NCBI GenBank assembly: GCA_030549495.1
Contig: JAUIRK010000443.1
Location: 186,001-250,000, forward strand
Direction: 5' to 3'
DNA from: Nectonema munidae
Taxonomy: Eukaryota > Nematomorpha > Nectonematoida > Nectonematidae
DNA length: 64,000 bases
Every line of letters starts with the position of its first letter. Within the stretch, counting starts at the first letter, position 1. Position numbers and translations under genes: made by a program. Positions 49,811-61,699 of this stretch are shown here, piece by piece. Under the pieces are notes generated by a model, which did no database searches, was not told where the DNA came from, and worked only from the letters and a program-made list of their open reading frames with translations.

Positions 49811-52200
49811 CTTGAAATTGAAGAATTATATATTGCGATTTTCAGTAGTCAGTGTAGGCCATCTGAAATATCAACATAATCGAGACAGTGTTTATGCAAG
49901 GAAACTTAATAAAATGAATAAATAAAAATTAAGAATTTTTTTAATGAATCTTAAAACGAAAATCTTGGTATTTCTCCTTTATCAGTGTCTTGTCAAGACC
50001 ACTAGAGACAACCTTAATACATTTACCTTTAAATAATTTACATAAAACTTAATATGTAGCGGGCACGACTTTTTAAACCAGCCTGTTAAAAGGGTAATAG
50101 GAAAATTGCCCGTCGTATAATTGCCAGGCGGAAAATTGCACGAGAGGAAATTCCGTTCAGAAAATTGCCAGTAAGGAATATTGCCATTGACAAATTGAAA
50201 GATTGATATCCGAGAATACAATGCTTTATCTGATGAAACTAAAGATTCTTTTTACAATTCCTAAGATATACCAGAATAATTATATATATACTAAAATTTG
50301 AACAAGGAGATGAGATTCGCAGTCAAAAGAAGTATAAAAATATTAAAGACAAACTTGAACGAACGGTTGAACTATATATAACTCAGAGAATAAATTAACA
50401 TTTCTCCAATCTGTTGCTATAATCTTCAATTAATCTTCATCCATTTTAAACAAAGTTCTCAAAGTTATTAAATCTATTATTTTGCACTGTATAATTTGTT
50501 TCGATATATTATAAAAGTATATTTTTTAATGTAATAAATATTTTTCTATTTAAATCGATCTATAAAAGAGTCTTTATTTTCATCTTTGGATATCAATTCT
50601 TCAATTTGTCAATTTAACGTTTGTATATTTTTAGTCTCCTCAAGCAGTTCAACTGATTAATATCCTTTCATTAAACTGTTGTAATTCCGTTAATTATTTT
50701 AAAGTCATATTAGTTTGTCATTCAAATAATTTTTTTTTATTTCTGGGAAATAATATTTCAAAAACTCTAAATTTTAGGAGCAAATCAATATTTTTATATA
50801 AAGATCTAAACAAAGACTCAACCACAAATTTTGGAATGGGGGGGGGGGGGCACTAAAAAGATTTATACTATTGAAGAGAGCCTCAAATGATATTTTTCAC
50901 ATTACTAAAATATAACAGGTACACTTTGAAGTGAAGAAATTTTATTTTACCATTTAAAAATTAAACTTTAAATAAATTAGAGGAATATAGAAATAGAAGA
51001 TATAGCCGATTTAATGAGAATTGTCAGTTTGACCACTTTGAGATGATGATGATGATGATGATGATGCAAGTTGTAAGAGATCCACAGGAATTTCATGAAA
51101 AGTAAATGATAGTGTTGATTCAAGAATTATATGTTTGATTCTGGCATTAAAATTTGTTCTCTAAACTTTTGACGTTAATTCATCTTTTCAAACTTTTGGA
51201 AATTTGAAATATATTTTTTTGTTCAGAAAAGATGAATTTTTAATTCAATTTTGCAAAATATATGTCATAAAATGTACGTGATTTTATCATTATGGAAATT
51301 AGCTTGTCAACACATCTTAGAAAAGTGTTTTCAAATATATAAAATATTCTTCAAAATGAAGTTTTTCTTACTTGAGTTCGAAGTCAGATATGATGTGTCA
51401 ACACTAAAATTCCTGTTTACACACGTTCATGGAATTTATTAAAAAGTATGTACAGGAATAAAATTTAAGTCATGTGTGAATATGACCTAAAGGATTCTGC
51501 TAATATTTTTCTATATTCCCATCCATAAAACTTCCGTCTATATATATAAGAAAAGAGTGTGATTAGAACTACTTTCTCTATAAATAATATGTCTAAATGC
51601 AATCATATTCTCTTCAATTTACGTAAGATAAATAAATGTGTAGCTATTCTTCAATATTTACTAGTGGTTCCCAAACTTTTTTTCTCCGCGTCACCTTCTT
51701 AATTTTAACAAAAGATCATCCAGCTTTATTCCCTTAAAAATATCACGCCCATCTTATTAGCAAAAAAATATCACACCCCATTTTCATTGAATAATAATGA
51801 ATGTTAATTACACTATTCAATAAATAGGATTTTTTTTGCTTCTTTTTCGAAGAAAGTATATTTATACGTAGTTTTTTGTGCTGAATTTGAAAATGTTCAT
51901 TAAAATTTTTGATTGGCTAAGATTTTTTTCAAAATTTATAAAATATTCATATATACATATATTTGTCATATTTTAGTTAAGCTGCTATATATTAACGAAA
52001 TCAGTACAACTAAATAAAATCAAAAAATGACTTATTTAAAAATATTAATTGAAAAAAAGGAAAATAAAGCTTTTTTTTGACCATCACACCAACACATATT
52101 ATTTTTTAACCCCCCCCTTAAAACCCCCCTCGTTTTTATTTAAAGGGTGTTCCAAAATAGGCTTTTTACATGGGGGGGGGCCCCCTTTTTTTATACCTTT
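49811..52200. other. Intergenic DNA with a degenerate 'attgcc' array
   Basis: At 50090-50205 the words aaaattgcc, taattgccaggcgg, aaaattgcacgagagg, aaattccgttcag and aaaattgccagtaagg follow one another as a degenerate array of roughly 19-base units. A run of 12 G starts near 50838, (gat)n lies at 51043-51066, and a hAT-like left end (agtggttcccaaac) at 51663. No gene seen. Confidence 0.45.
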
Positions 52201-52204
52201 TTTC

Positions 52205-53190
52205 GAAAACAGAAATGGTTTGATGAAACCGTTCCCCATGTTCGTCACTTACTGCTCCACAATTTTCGATGAAAAAATCGAGATGTGAGTGAGAAAGTGC
52301 ATCTTTAATGACATCTGGCAATTCAATTCTTTCATTGTTAGCAATAGAGTTTCGATAAGTTCAGGATGGTTGTTTGCTTTATGCTTCCCCAAAAGCCTGC
52401 ACATACTAATTTGAATGATTCCCATACTTTTTCTACCAACGCTGAGGACTGAAGAAAATAACTCATCTTTGAAAAGTTTGCGAATTTGAAGCCCAACAAA
52501 GATTCCCTCTTTGATTTTTGCTTCACTCAAAGAAGAAAACTTTTGCTTCAAATACTTAAACCCATAGCTCTCACGATGCATCGCTTTAACAAAAATTTTC
52601 ATTATACTAAACTTGATGTGCAAAGGAGGTTAAAGGATTTTCTTTAATGGCACCAAACTTGGATGTATTAAATTTTTTTGACCAGGTGTCAAATTTCTTG
52701 AAGTCCAATCTTTTTTCAAGTAATGCAAGTCCCCCTTGTAACCTCATCACCAAAGCAATAACCTTCAAATCCCCGCATATTTCTCAATTATGCTGAGTGT
52801 ATTTAACGTTAATAAGCACGTCTTTGAAGTTTTCATATGTTTCCTTCATTTGTTGTGAATATGCGAATGGTATTGATTGCTTGTTATCCCCATTTTTAAG
52901 CTGAACTCCCTTAAGACTGGTTTTTGAGGAGTCTATGAATAACGTCCACTCAGATGGGATGTAATCTATTTTCATTTTTCTCATCAAACTCAATATATCG
53001 CCACAAATAATGAAAGAATCTTTTTGTACAAAAAAATTTTCAAAAGTTTTATGACGATTTCTGAACACAGAAACTTTCACATCTGGTTGAAGCAAACACC
53101 ACTCTTGCAGTCTAGAGCCCAAGATTTCAGCTTTGGATTAAGTAAGTTGAAGATCCCTTACTAAATTGTTTAGACTTGACTGTGTTAGCT
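52205..53190 (-). pseudogene. Unnamed multicopy arthropod protein family, copy A (broken)
   Basis: The minus strand reads GSRLQEWCLLQPDVKVSVFR, then EWTLFIDSSKTSLKGVQLKN, MKETYENFKDVLINVKYTQH, VKAMHRESYGFKYLKQKF, SEAKIKEGIFVGLQIRKLF, and after a frameshift LDFFIENCGAVSDEHGERFH. I remember this family as present in many copies in arthropod and cnidarian genomes, but I know no function or superfamily for it. Copy B at 54028-55776 is a clear paralogue. Low-quality homopolymers follow the broken 3' end at 52107-52200. Confidence 0.75.
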
Positions 53191-54027
53191 TGTCTTCAAC
53201 TGCTGTCAAATAAAATGATTGATGACCAAGAAAAGAAGTGTAAATTTATGATGTCTAAAATAATAACATATAATAACAAATATGAAATATAAATAATAAA
53301 AATAACAAATATATATATGTATAATTATACATATATGAATTTGTAAACACTATGTATTTTGCAAACCAGAGCTAATGAGGCCAAATGCCTAATAAATTTG
53401 AACATAGTGATACTCTTTGAACAATTTTTTGCTAGTTTCGCAAAGGAAGCAAATTTGATGTTGCCTAGTGTTATTTTTAAGAGAAGGTTGAGCGCTATTT
53501 TTAGATATAAAAATTATAAATTATTATTATTTTCGTTTAAATTTTATAAACATATTGGAAAATGATTACTTTTATTTAAGCCTGGTTTAATACAGTTGAT
53601 TCCTCTTCACAAATTTTTTGCCTCTATAAGCGAATTACTTTCAAGTTAAAATAAATTTCTTTATTTCCTCCTAAGTTTTAGTGATAGAACACAATCATAT
53701 TTTTGAATTTATAAATATATATGAAATAGCGCTGAAATGTCACGATAAAGTTGTTCGGTGAACAAAATGTTAAGAAAAAACTTTATTGATCAAAATAGTG
53801 ATAAATTGTCGTCACACCCTATATTTCTTCCCATTTTTAATTTTTTACATACTTATGCTTTCCTTGTCTCTTGAGGAGGAAGTATTTTTTTCAATATAAA
53901 TTTTTGAATATATATTGAAATATGCACGTTTTTCTTTTTTACCGATTGTATTAATATTTCTTGCTAATTGATGATTTAATGATGGCCACAACATCGCGAA
54001 AAAGTGCTCAAATGATTCAGATATATT
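53191..54027. other. AT-rich spacer between the two unnamed-family copies
   Basis: Divergent position between copy A (minus) and copy B (plus). No gene recognised; the frame at 53845-54066 has no family features. Confidence 0.35.
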
Positions 54028-55776
54028 TTGCTTTATATCTGTGGAAACTTTACTTTGAAGACTCAAAGGTGCAACATCACGAACTTTATTAAGAGTGTGT
54101 ATCTGGCATACTTTACAGCAGCGTTTTTCAAACTGTGGGTCCCGAACTTTCAGTGGGTCGTGTCAAAAATAAAATGGGTCGTGACACAAAAGAAAGGAAA
54201 TCATGGTAGGGCAAAGTGAAGAAAATCTAAAAGTATTAATATTTTATTCATACAAATTAATAAAACAATGTGCAGATCATAAAAAAAATACATATAAATT
54301 GTCGATGCTGAATAAATGAACGTAGTGATCAGAATTTGTCTTATTACACCTAAGTATTATGGGTCGCGATGCAAAATGTGCTTCTTGTTATGGGTCGCAG
54401 TATAAAAAGTTTGAAAAACGCTGCTTTAAAGTACCACTTGGAGACCAGGAAAAAAGTTGGGCTCCTCATAAAGTGTGCAAGCCTTGTTTAGAAACTTTAC
54501 GGTCATGATCTCAAGGAAGCAAAGGTAAACTAAAGTTTGGTGTGCCCATGATTTAGAGAGAACCCACTAATGACTTGGATTGTCTTGTCAGAGTAAAAGG
54601 TTTTAATAAGAAACAAACAGCATTTGCAATACCCAAAGTATTCCTTCAGCGATTCGGCCAGTTCCACACTATGAAGAAATACCTGTGCCTAAATTCACTA
54701 AACTTCAAAAGATTAACGACACCGATCTCAGTTCAACTTTTTCTTTAGAAAAACGGTACAAGTATCTCGTTTTATCGCAGCAAGGAAGCAGAACTGCGTA
54801 GGAACTTTCATTCAGATGACCAGCTTGTTTATTGTACCGATGTAAAAGGGCTACTACTCTCCATGGGACTACCGGTATATGATTCAAAAGATTGAATCCT
54901 TATTATCGATAGTTCCAAAAGAAGTTTGAAATGTGTTCTGCTACACAACGAAAATATGTATGCCTCTGTCCCAATAGGTTATTTTGTAAAACTCAAAGAA
55001 GATTGTTTTAGAGAGGTTGCAATATCATGTTCATAGGTGGCTAATTTTTGACGATTTGAAAATGGTAAACTTTCTTTTGGGTCAGCAAGGAGGGTATACG
55101 AAATACCCATGTTTCTTATGCTACTGGGACAGTAGAGCTACAGCAGAGCATTGGATGAAAAGAAAATGGCTACTGAGACAAAGTTTAACACTTGGTGATA
55201 AGAATGTAGTCAATAAACCCCTTGTTGATAGGAACAAAATTATCTTTCCTCTCTGCACATAAAACTTGGAATGATGAAGTAGTTTGTAAAAGCTCTTGAT
55301 CACAACGGAGAATCCTTCAGTCATATATATTCAACATTTCCTGTTCTTAGAGATGAGAAGAAAAAGGCTGGAATATTCGATGGACCTCAAATAAGACTCT
55401 AATGAAGGATCAGCATTTCATCACAACAATGACTGAGACAGAGGCAAGGGCTTGGACTGCATTTTATAATGTGGTGCATAATTTTCTAGGGAACAAGAAA
55501 TCAGACCACTATGAAGAGATTGTGGAAGAGCTACTCGTGAGCTTGAGAGTTCTTGGTTGTAGAATGAGCATCAAGATTCACTATTTACATAGTCACTTGG
55601 ACAAGTTTCCAGAAAACCTCGGAGATGTCAGTGAGAAACAAAGAGAGCGTTTTCATAAAGATATTAAAACCATGGAGGAACGTTATCAAAGTCGATGGGA
55701 CTTGAGCATGATGACGGATTATTGCTGGAGCTTGATGAAAGACAACCCACAATCTGTGCTTCAGAGATCAGCTTGA
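54028..55776 (+). pseudogene. Unnamed multicopy arthropod protein family, copy B (broken)
   Basis: The plus strand reads CNITNFIKSVYLAYF, (MITE 54119-54423), KVPLGDQEKSWAPHKVCKPC, VKGFNKKQTAFAIPKVF, LLSMGLPVYDSKD, IIDSSKRSLKCVLLHNENMY, QGGYTKYPCFLCYWDSRA, HIKLGMMK, and a clean final frame 55402-55776 with RMSIKIHYLHSHLDKFPENL, GDVSEKQRERFHKDIKTMEE and WDLSMMTDYCWSLMKD. Paired Cys (KVCKPC, CFLC) suggest zinc binding. Several stops and frameshifts lie before 55402. Whether the family is a transposon protein or a host expansion is unknown to me. Confidence 0.8.
54119..54423. mobile_element. hAT-type MITE inside copy B of the unnamed family
   Basis: 305 bp. The left end cagcgtttttcaaactgtgg and right end agtttgaaaaacgctg are inverted repeats, with gggtcgcg inside both arms. 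Flanked by ctttacag (54111-54118) and ctttaaag (54424-54431), a 7/8 match to an 8-bp duplication. It interrupts the AYF/KVPLGD junction of the host frame. Confidence 0.9.
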
Positions 55777-56122
55777 AAAAAGAAGTTTAAAGAGGTGACA
55801 TTTCATATTGATATCTGCAGCATCTCTACTTTTGTATTTCACTTTTCTTTCAATGGATTTTATTAAATGTGTATGAATCTTTATACAAATAATAAATAAA
55901 TATGGAAAGATTTTACAACAAAAAACGTTTTTTTATGTTAAAACCTTAACAAGCAAAGTAGAATTTTTCATGAATAACTGGAAAATGTGATGTGATAGAG
56001 AAAAACTGAGTTTATAATTGAATTCTCCACCCCAAATTTAGTTAGAATAGCTTTAAAACTTTTTGCTAATTATTTACTATTAAAATATTATATCTGATTT
56101 ATATTTAGAAATATAAGGAAAA

Positions 56123-57619
56123 ATGCAAGCGTTGAAGTACGAAATGATAATTTGCGTTTATAGCATAATTTTAACAACTCTACTGTCCCTTTTCAATACT
56201 CTCACTTATGATGAAATCCTGAGAGAGAAAGCAAGAAGTGAAATTCAGAAAAAAAAGAATCAATACTGGGGACAAAGATTTTCCCACAAAAAAAGAATCA
56301 TTGTATTTTTAGGAGATGGAATGGGTCCTAGCTCGATAAGTCTAGGAAGAATCTGGAAAAAAGAAAAATTGTCTGATCCAGAAGCTTCCCTCTCATGGGA
56401 ATCCTTTGAACATGTTGGCATTGTAAAAACGCAAAACTTCAATCAATACATTTCTGAATCGTCTTCTTGTGCCACAGCGCTCTTTTGTGGAACGAAGACA
56501 AAAAGTTTCATAGTTGGATTAAACTCTAGCGCCAACCTAAATGACTGTTCATCAGAGGAGAAGGCCGCCGTAAAGTGTATCGGTGAAGATGCTCTAAGCA
56601 GTAACCTGTCTGTAGGATTTGTGACAAGCACTGCCGTTACAGATGACACTATCGCTTCATGGTACGCCCACTCTTCTTTTCATAGAAGGGATAGCGATCG
56701 AGATTTGCCGAAAGATTCAAAGTGCAAAGATATTGCTTATCAACTAATCAAGGACTACCCAGGCAATCGCTTCAAAGTCATTTTGGGTGGTGGGTTGAAA
56801 AACTTTCGGCCTCCATCGTCAGGGGGAAATAGGATAAGTGAGGAGGATTTAGTTGAATCTTGGAAGAAAAACAAGATACATTCAAATGAATCGTTCGCCT
56901 TTGTTAAAAGTTTTCAAGAACTGGAAGAAACGAATGCGGCTGGAATTGACTCATTGCTGGGACTTTTAGCAGATTATCACCTGGAATTTGAAATCAATAG
57001 AAAGACTAAAGAGTATCAACTGTTGATAATGGTGAAAAAGGCCTTAGAAGTTCTTGAAAAGGATCCAAATGGATACGTACTCTTGGTGGAAGGCGCTAGA
57101 ATTGATCATGCACATCACTACAATTTGGCATTTGAAGCAGCAAATGAGATTCTTGCACTTGACTTTTGCGTGGACTACGTTAAAAAGCATACAAAAGGTG
57201 CATTAGTCTTGGTAACGGCTGATCACTCACACAGTCTTTCATTATCAGGTGTACTTCCTATGGATAATTCAATTTTCAATTTTAATCGAGACAAAGATCA
57301 TTCGATTTACTTCAATAAAATGGATGGTTTAACCTTCATGCCCTTGCTCTACACCACGGGCCCTGGTTACTTCAAAACCATCAGAAGAGTCAAGAATCGT
57401 TTTCAACGTAAACAATTGTCCATCGAGAGAGTTCAAAATGTGGAGAAGAAGATTCGAGAAGGGCGCTTTATATATCCGACTCAGCTTCCTGTCAGAAAAG
57501 CCTTCCATGGAGGAGAAGATGTGTTCTCTTACGCGGATGGGCCATTTTCATTTCTCTTTAGTGGTGCTTTAAACCAGTACTATATCTACCATGCCTTAAA
57601 ATTCGCAATAAATGCATAA
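56123..57619 (+). CDS. Alkaline phosphatase copy 2, intact, probably secreted
   Basis: Hydrolyses phosphate monoesters at alkaline pH using two Zn and one Mg. 498 residues in one uninterrupted frame, with a signal peptide (hydrophobic core about 9-24). The first ATG was chosen because it gives that leader. Visible sites: DGMG with Asp65; nucleophile Ser113 in SESSSCATALFCG (animals usually have DSA); Asp174 and Thr176, where vertebrates have His and Ser and E. coli Asp and Thr; VEGARIDHAHH with Glu323, Asp328, His329 and His332; TADHSH with Asp367 and His368; His462 in FHGGED. The usual phosphate-binding Arg after YAH aligns with His187, followed by Arg188-Arg189. There is no hydrophobic C-terminal tail, so no GPI anchor is expected. 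Two damaged relatives lie at 52-1483 and 48690-49810. No intron. Confidence 0.95.
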   Translation: MQALKYEMIICVYSIILTTLLSLFNTLTYDEILREKARSEIQKKKNQYWGQRFSHKKRIIVFLGDGMGPSSISLGRIWKKEKLSDPEASLSWESFEHVGIVKTQNFNQYISESSSCATALFCGTKTKSFIVGLNSSANLNDCSSEEKAAVKCIGEDALSSNLSVGFVTSTAVTDDTIASWYAHSSFHRRDSDRDLPKDSKCKDIAYQLIKDYPGNRFKVILGGGLKNFRPPSSGGNRISEEDLVESWKKNKIHSNESFAFVKSFQELEETNAAGIDSLLGLLADYHLEFEINRKTKEYQLLIMVKKALEVLEKDPNGYVLLVEGARIDHAHHYNLAFEAANEILALDFCVDYVKKHTKGALVLVTADHSHSLSLSGVLPMDNSIFNFNRDKDHSIYFNKMDGLTFMPLLYTTGPGYFKTIRRVKNRFQRKQLSIERVQNVEKKIREGRFIYPTQLPVRKAFHGGEDVFSYADGPFSFLFSGALNQYYIYHALKFAINA

Positions 57620-58406
57620 TATGCAGTCAGCATCTGCTCTTTTAGATGATGGTCAATATTCAAAAACTTTAAATAAATATGTTTTCTTAAATGGAATTTA
57701 ATATTCGGTAGGAACATTTTTTTGTTGACTAGTTATAATTAATTTAACGATTAGATATTATCGGCAAAAAAGAACACAATTAATCTGATTCGTAACCGGG
57801 AATGGCTTTTGAGCCACTCTCATTTTTCCTAAAATATTTAATATTTTTAAAAAATTCTCACATGAATCAACTAAATAATTTTTTTGCGAATCTGATGGTG
57901 TCATTTATTTATTATTTTTTTAATGAAAATCAGACAAACCTCTCAAAAAATCAATCGAAGTTGTCAATCAATGCGAAAAATATAAACTTCAAAATATATT
58001 ATAATTTCCTATCTTTTGACTTTATATTGTCTTGATTTATTTAAAAATCAATTTTTGATGATTAATTCACCCAAAATATTCCACCTGTCTGTAAATTAGC
58101 TTTCACAGGTGACTTAGCACCCAACACTTTTTCTCATTATTTTAAAATAAACGTTTCCATACACAGCAAATACTCAATTTGTTCTGAAAATACTTTTATC
58201 ACTTTATAATAAAATTATCACAGTGTTAGTCTCTACTTCATTTGTCCTATACTTTATATAGTCTCTAATTTTGCTCTTTATTCTATACTGATTCTTGCTT
58301 CGTTGCTCTACTTTCATCTGAAATTTATTTTATGGAATATATGTTCAAAAAACCTTTTCCAGAAATTTATTTTGCTTAGAATTTAACTGATACCATAACT
58401 TTTCTA
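57620..58406. other. Intergenic DNA downstream of alkaline phosphatase 2
   Basis: AT-rich. An aataaa at 57673, about 55 bases after the stop, is a plausible polyadenylation signal for the phosphatase gene. No other gene seen. Confidence 0.4.
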
Positions 58407-58673
58407 TTGAAGAGAATCTCTTTGTTGATCTTGATTTTTTTATCAATATCATATGTTGTCGTATCAGATGATAAGAACAGGTATCACTCTGGATATTTTA
58501 TAACTAATCCTTTTTCAAAATTCGTGTTCTTGATGAAATCATTCATAATCCTCTTTTTTCAATTACAAAAAGTTTTCCACTTTTATCATCTTAATCTAAA
58601 AGAATCTCTCTTTCACACCGAAGGAATAAATTGGTCAAATTCAATTCACATTTATAAACTTTTTAGAGAATAG
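58407..58673 (+). CDS. Possible small secreted-peptide frame lacking an ATG
   Basis: 88 codons with a signal-peptide-like start (KRISLLILIFLSISYVVVS, then DDKNRYHSGYFITNP), but the first codon is TTG and there is no ATG before the hydrophobic core. It could be a first exon with a lost start, a decayed gene, or chance in AT-rich DNA, where Leu/Ile/Phe codons are common. Confidence 0.2.
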   Translation: MKRISLLILIFLSISYVVVSDDKNRYHSGYFITNPFSKFVFLMKSFIILFFQLQKVFHFYHLNLKESLFHTEGINWSNSIHIYKLFRE

Positions 58674-59270
58674 CTTTCACAAGGGCGGAGCTTCTTCTTC
58701 ACGGTTAACATGTTTTGAAAATCGTAATACTAGATTATTACACCATCTTCAAATTCTTTGGAAAACGGTATATCTTCCATGTATAAGACAAGGTATACAT
58801 ACTTGTTTCTTAAAACTATATATCTCATCAAAGGACAATTAAAAAATATTGACAATATAAAAACTATAAATATATCATATTTTATTTAACGAGTTATTAT
58901 TTCATTTTTCTTAATGTGACTTCAGGTCCCTTACTTCTCTCGAACCAAAATATTTGTACTATATAAACAATAAATAACGATTGTGAGAAAAAGCTGGACG
59001 AATGATTTTTTGGGAAAAACTGATCTTTACCAATTCGATTGACATTTTCACCCGTTTTTACACTACAATGGCAAAAAGGAGTATAGAAATGAAAAACATT
59101 GACGTTATTGATTAAAAAAATATTTTAAATTTGAGAAAATTCTTTGTCAGAATTTTATCCTCAATCAAAATTTTAATTGTTATTTTCAATCAAAAACGAG
59201 TTTTTTGATTTGAGTTTTTTTAGAATTTGTTTTTTTCCGAAATGTCAAACTTGATTCATATTTCCACACA
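58674..59270. other. AT-rich intergenic DNA
   Basis: No gene or repeat recognised. Confidence 0.35.
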
Positions 59271-59279
59271 TTCGTGCCC

Positions 59280-59690
59280 CGAAATGCGAAAATTAAGCCT
59301 TGAAATGGACTGACCTTAGCGAAAAAATGATATCAGCATGGTCAATTTAGGTTAAAAAATGTTTTACTTAAAATGAGAATGAAGATTTTTGAAGAAAATT
59401 TTCAGAAGAAACTAACAAATTTTGACATTTTCAGATTATAATTACGAAAACTAAGTCCAAAAATGAAGTTAGCATGATTGATCTAGTATAAAAAATATAT
59501 TTTATTTAAAATGTGAATAATATTCTTAGAGAAAAATTTCAGATGTTAACCGCAAAATTTATTGGTACTTTTGGACATTTTGACACCCTAATTGCAAAAA
59601 TTGAGTACAAAAATGAAATCAGCATTAGTATAAATATATATTTTTTATTTAAAATTTGAATAATATTCTGGGACCTTCATTGACTTTGGT
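59280..59690. repeat. Degenerate tandem repeat, about 120-base unit, three copies
   Basis: Each copy follows the order (cg/gc)aaaa-t-a-g-c, aaaaatga, tagcat, taaaaa-ta-ttttatttaaaatg, gaataatattct, aattttgacattttgac. Copies start near 59285, 59440 and 59590 and differ substantially, so the array is old. No coding potential. Confidence 0.55.
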
Positions 59691-59842
59691 TGACAGTTTT
59701 TGACATGAGAAGGTCATTCAACTAACGTGAGAATAGTATCAAAAGATGTAGCTTGCGATTGTAGAACAGTCACAAAGTTTGAAAGCATATAATTAAACCA
59801 ATTTTGTACAATAAAAATTTTAGTTGAGAGGTGGCTATTTTT

Positions 59843-59930
59843 GTATATAACAAAAATTTTAGCCAAAATGCCTCCCGCCGTTATCATAATGTTAAATTGT
59901 GAATAGACACACTAAAATTTTGTTATATAC
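59843..59930. repeat. Short inverted repeat
   Basis: gtatataacaaaaattttag at 59843-59862 pairs with ctaaaattttgttatatac at 59912-59930, around a 49-base loop. A small hairpin of MITE type. Confidence 0.65.
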
Positions 59931-60319
59931 GCCTCATCACAAATAATATTCTTTATGGCAAAAAATAAATATCTCACTAATCAAATCGGTAGAAAGTTGT
60001 TCTTATTTTTGCGTTACACGGAGTTCTTTTGAAATTTTGTGAGAAGGAGATTTTGTTTTGAAGATTATTAGTTCGCATTTTAAAAAATTGCAAGATTGCC
60101 CAGAGTATGCAGCCAAAGCTATCTTTAAGATCCAAAAATTTTGGCTACTATTTTTTGCTTTATTAAGTTATTGATATCTTAATCTCAACGCATATACATC
60201 ATTTTTGCATGTAAAAGGATTGCTCGATGATATATTTTGCCTTAGCACACTGATACAAATTTCAGATGATCAGCCATGATCTAGCTTAACATTACTAGTT
60301 CTGTAATCTGTTTTTGGAT

Positions 60320-60980
60320 TAACACCCCTAGCTCACCAACATCCAACAAATACTATCAGCTCGTTTTCAATTTTCACTGAATCACAACAGCGCTCTTCAG
60401 CCGCATGCGCATTCTTCCTACAAGACACAGAAAACCGTTTGCTCATCCAACACCCAAATCTAGATCCCGAAATCACTCAACACGAAACAGAAATTCACGT
60501 AAAATTTAATAAATGACCTTAAACTCAAAAACAAATTCTCACACTCAACTTTTAGTTTAGCAAACAATTCACCTATCTAATCGCTTCGAACGAATTAAAA
60601 ATCCTTGTGTGCCCAGCTCATTCCAGCTGTTTCGATCACTAACTTGTCGATTACACTGCAAAGTCAAGAATCTCGGGTTCACAGTTCCTACCACTATTTT
60701 CTCTACCCATCTCCAGAATTTACGAACGCAATAACAAACTCTACACTACTACAGTGGAAAAAATTTACTGACTCAAACATCACATCACCTCCGAATCTAT
60801 GACATTATCACAACTCATTTCAGACAAGCACATTCACCCACTCCCACGAAACATCATTCGCTGGCTCTCATCCATTGCCCTTGTAATGCATACTTTTTCA
60901 AATTCAAACTTCACTCAAACCCTTTCTGTCGTTTTAGCTGTCCTTCACACAATTTTATGTATTAAGATGTTTTAAATTTT
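60320..60980. other. C-rich, G-poor strand-asymmetric segment
   Basis: The plus strand is very rich in C and A and poor in G for about 650 bases, unlike its surroundings. Fragments such as HPLPRNIIRWLSS recall a LINE reverse-transcriptase segment, and the LINE tail at 27153-27400 has the same C bias on its coding strand, so a decayed LINE of that type is possible. No continuous frame. Confidence 0.3.
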
Positions 60981-61200
60981 TTTCTACGATTTTTTTAGAA
61001 GGTTTTAAAAGGTACACCATTTTTTGTAACTCTATTTTCATAGAAATACAATAGAAAAACTCCATTTTATTATATAGGTAAGGTAGGTAGGAGATATCTA
61101 AGCACTTTCCAACGTTTGTTGATATGCTTGCATCAATTGCTTTTGGTATTTGTAGTTTTTTTCAAAGATTTTCTTAATTTACCTATATATATATATACCA

Positions 61201-61475
61201 TTTTCACTTTTAATTCGTCCTTTTTCACATTTAATTCGTTCAATTTTCACTTTGAATTATTCCTCATATTTTATCAATAAATTTTTTTTATTTTAAATTG
61301 TATGGTTAAATAAAATTACTTTTTGTGAAAAAAATAAAGAAAATTGATAAAATAAAAATTAACTATTCTAAATAAAAAGAAAAAATATGAAGACGAATTG
61401 AAAGTGAAAAAGGACGAATTCAGTGTTAAAAAGGATGAATTCTAAATGAAAAAGGACGAATTCAATGTTAAAATT
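61201..61475. mobile_element. Inverted-repeat element with tandem 20-base units
   Basis: The left side repeats ttttcacttttaattcgtcc two to three times; the right side repeats its inverse (ggacgaatt-aatgaaaaa) four times, around an AT-rich centre. Same plan as 8493-8926 but a different unit. Confidence 0.65.
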
Positions 61476-61555
61476 GTACACATCATATATTGCTATAAAA
61501 GTCTTATAATTAATTCATACTATTTTATTCAAATATGACTTCATCTTTATATGTA

Positions 61556-61699
61556 AACTAGCCGGTCCCGTGGTTGTTTCTCGCTTAGCTCGAAACATAG
61601 GATCATTGGTAGAGTGTTTGTTTCTTGCGGCGCTCGAAACAGGATAATTGGTTCAGTGTTGGTAAATTAAGATGAAAACGACAATGGGACCAGCTAGTT
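61556..61699. mobile_element. Short MITE, aactagccggtccc ends
   Basis: Ends aactagccggtccc and gggaccagctagtt are inverted copies with one mismatch; the interior holds two copies of a (g)ctcgaaaca-agga-aattggt unit. Superfamily undetermined. Confidence 0.65.

Noticed and set aside
53845-54066. 73-codon minus-strand frame
   Set aside because: No recognisable motif; overlaps the start of unnamed-family copy B on the other strand.
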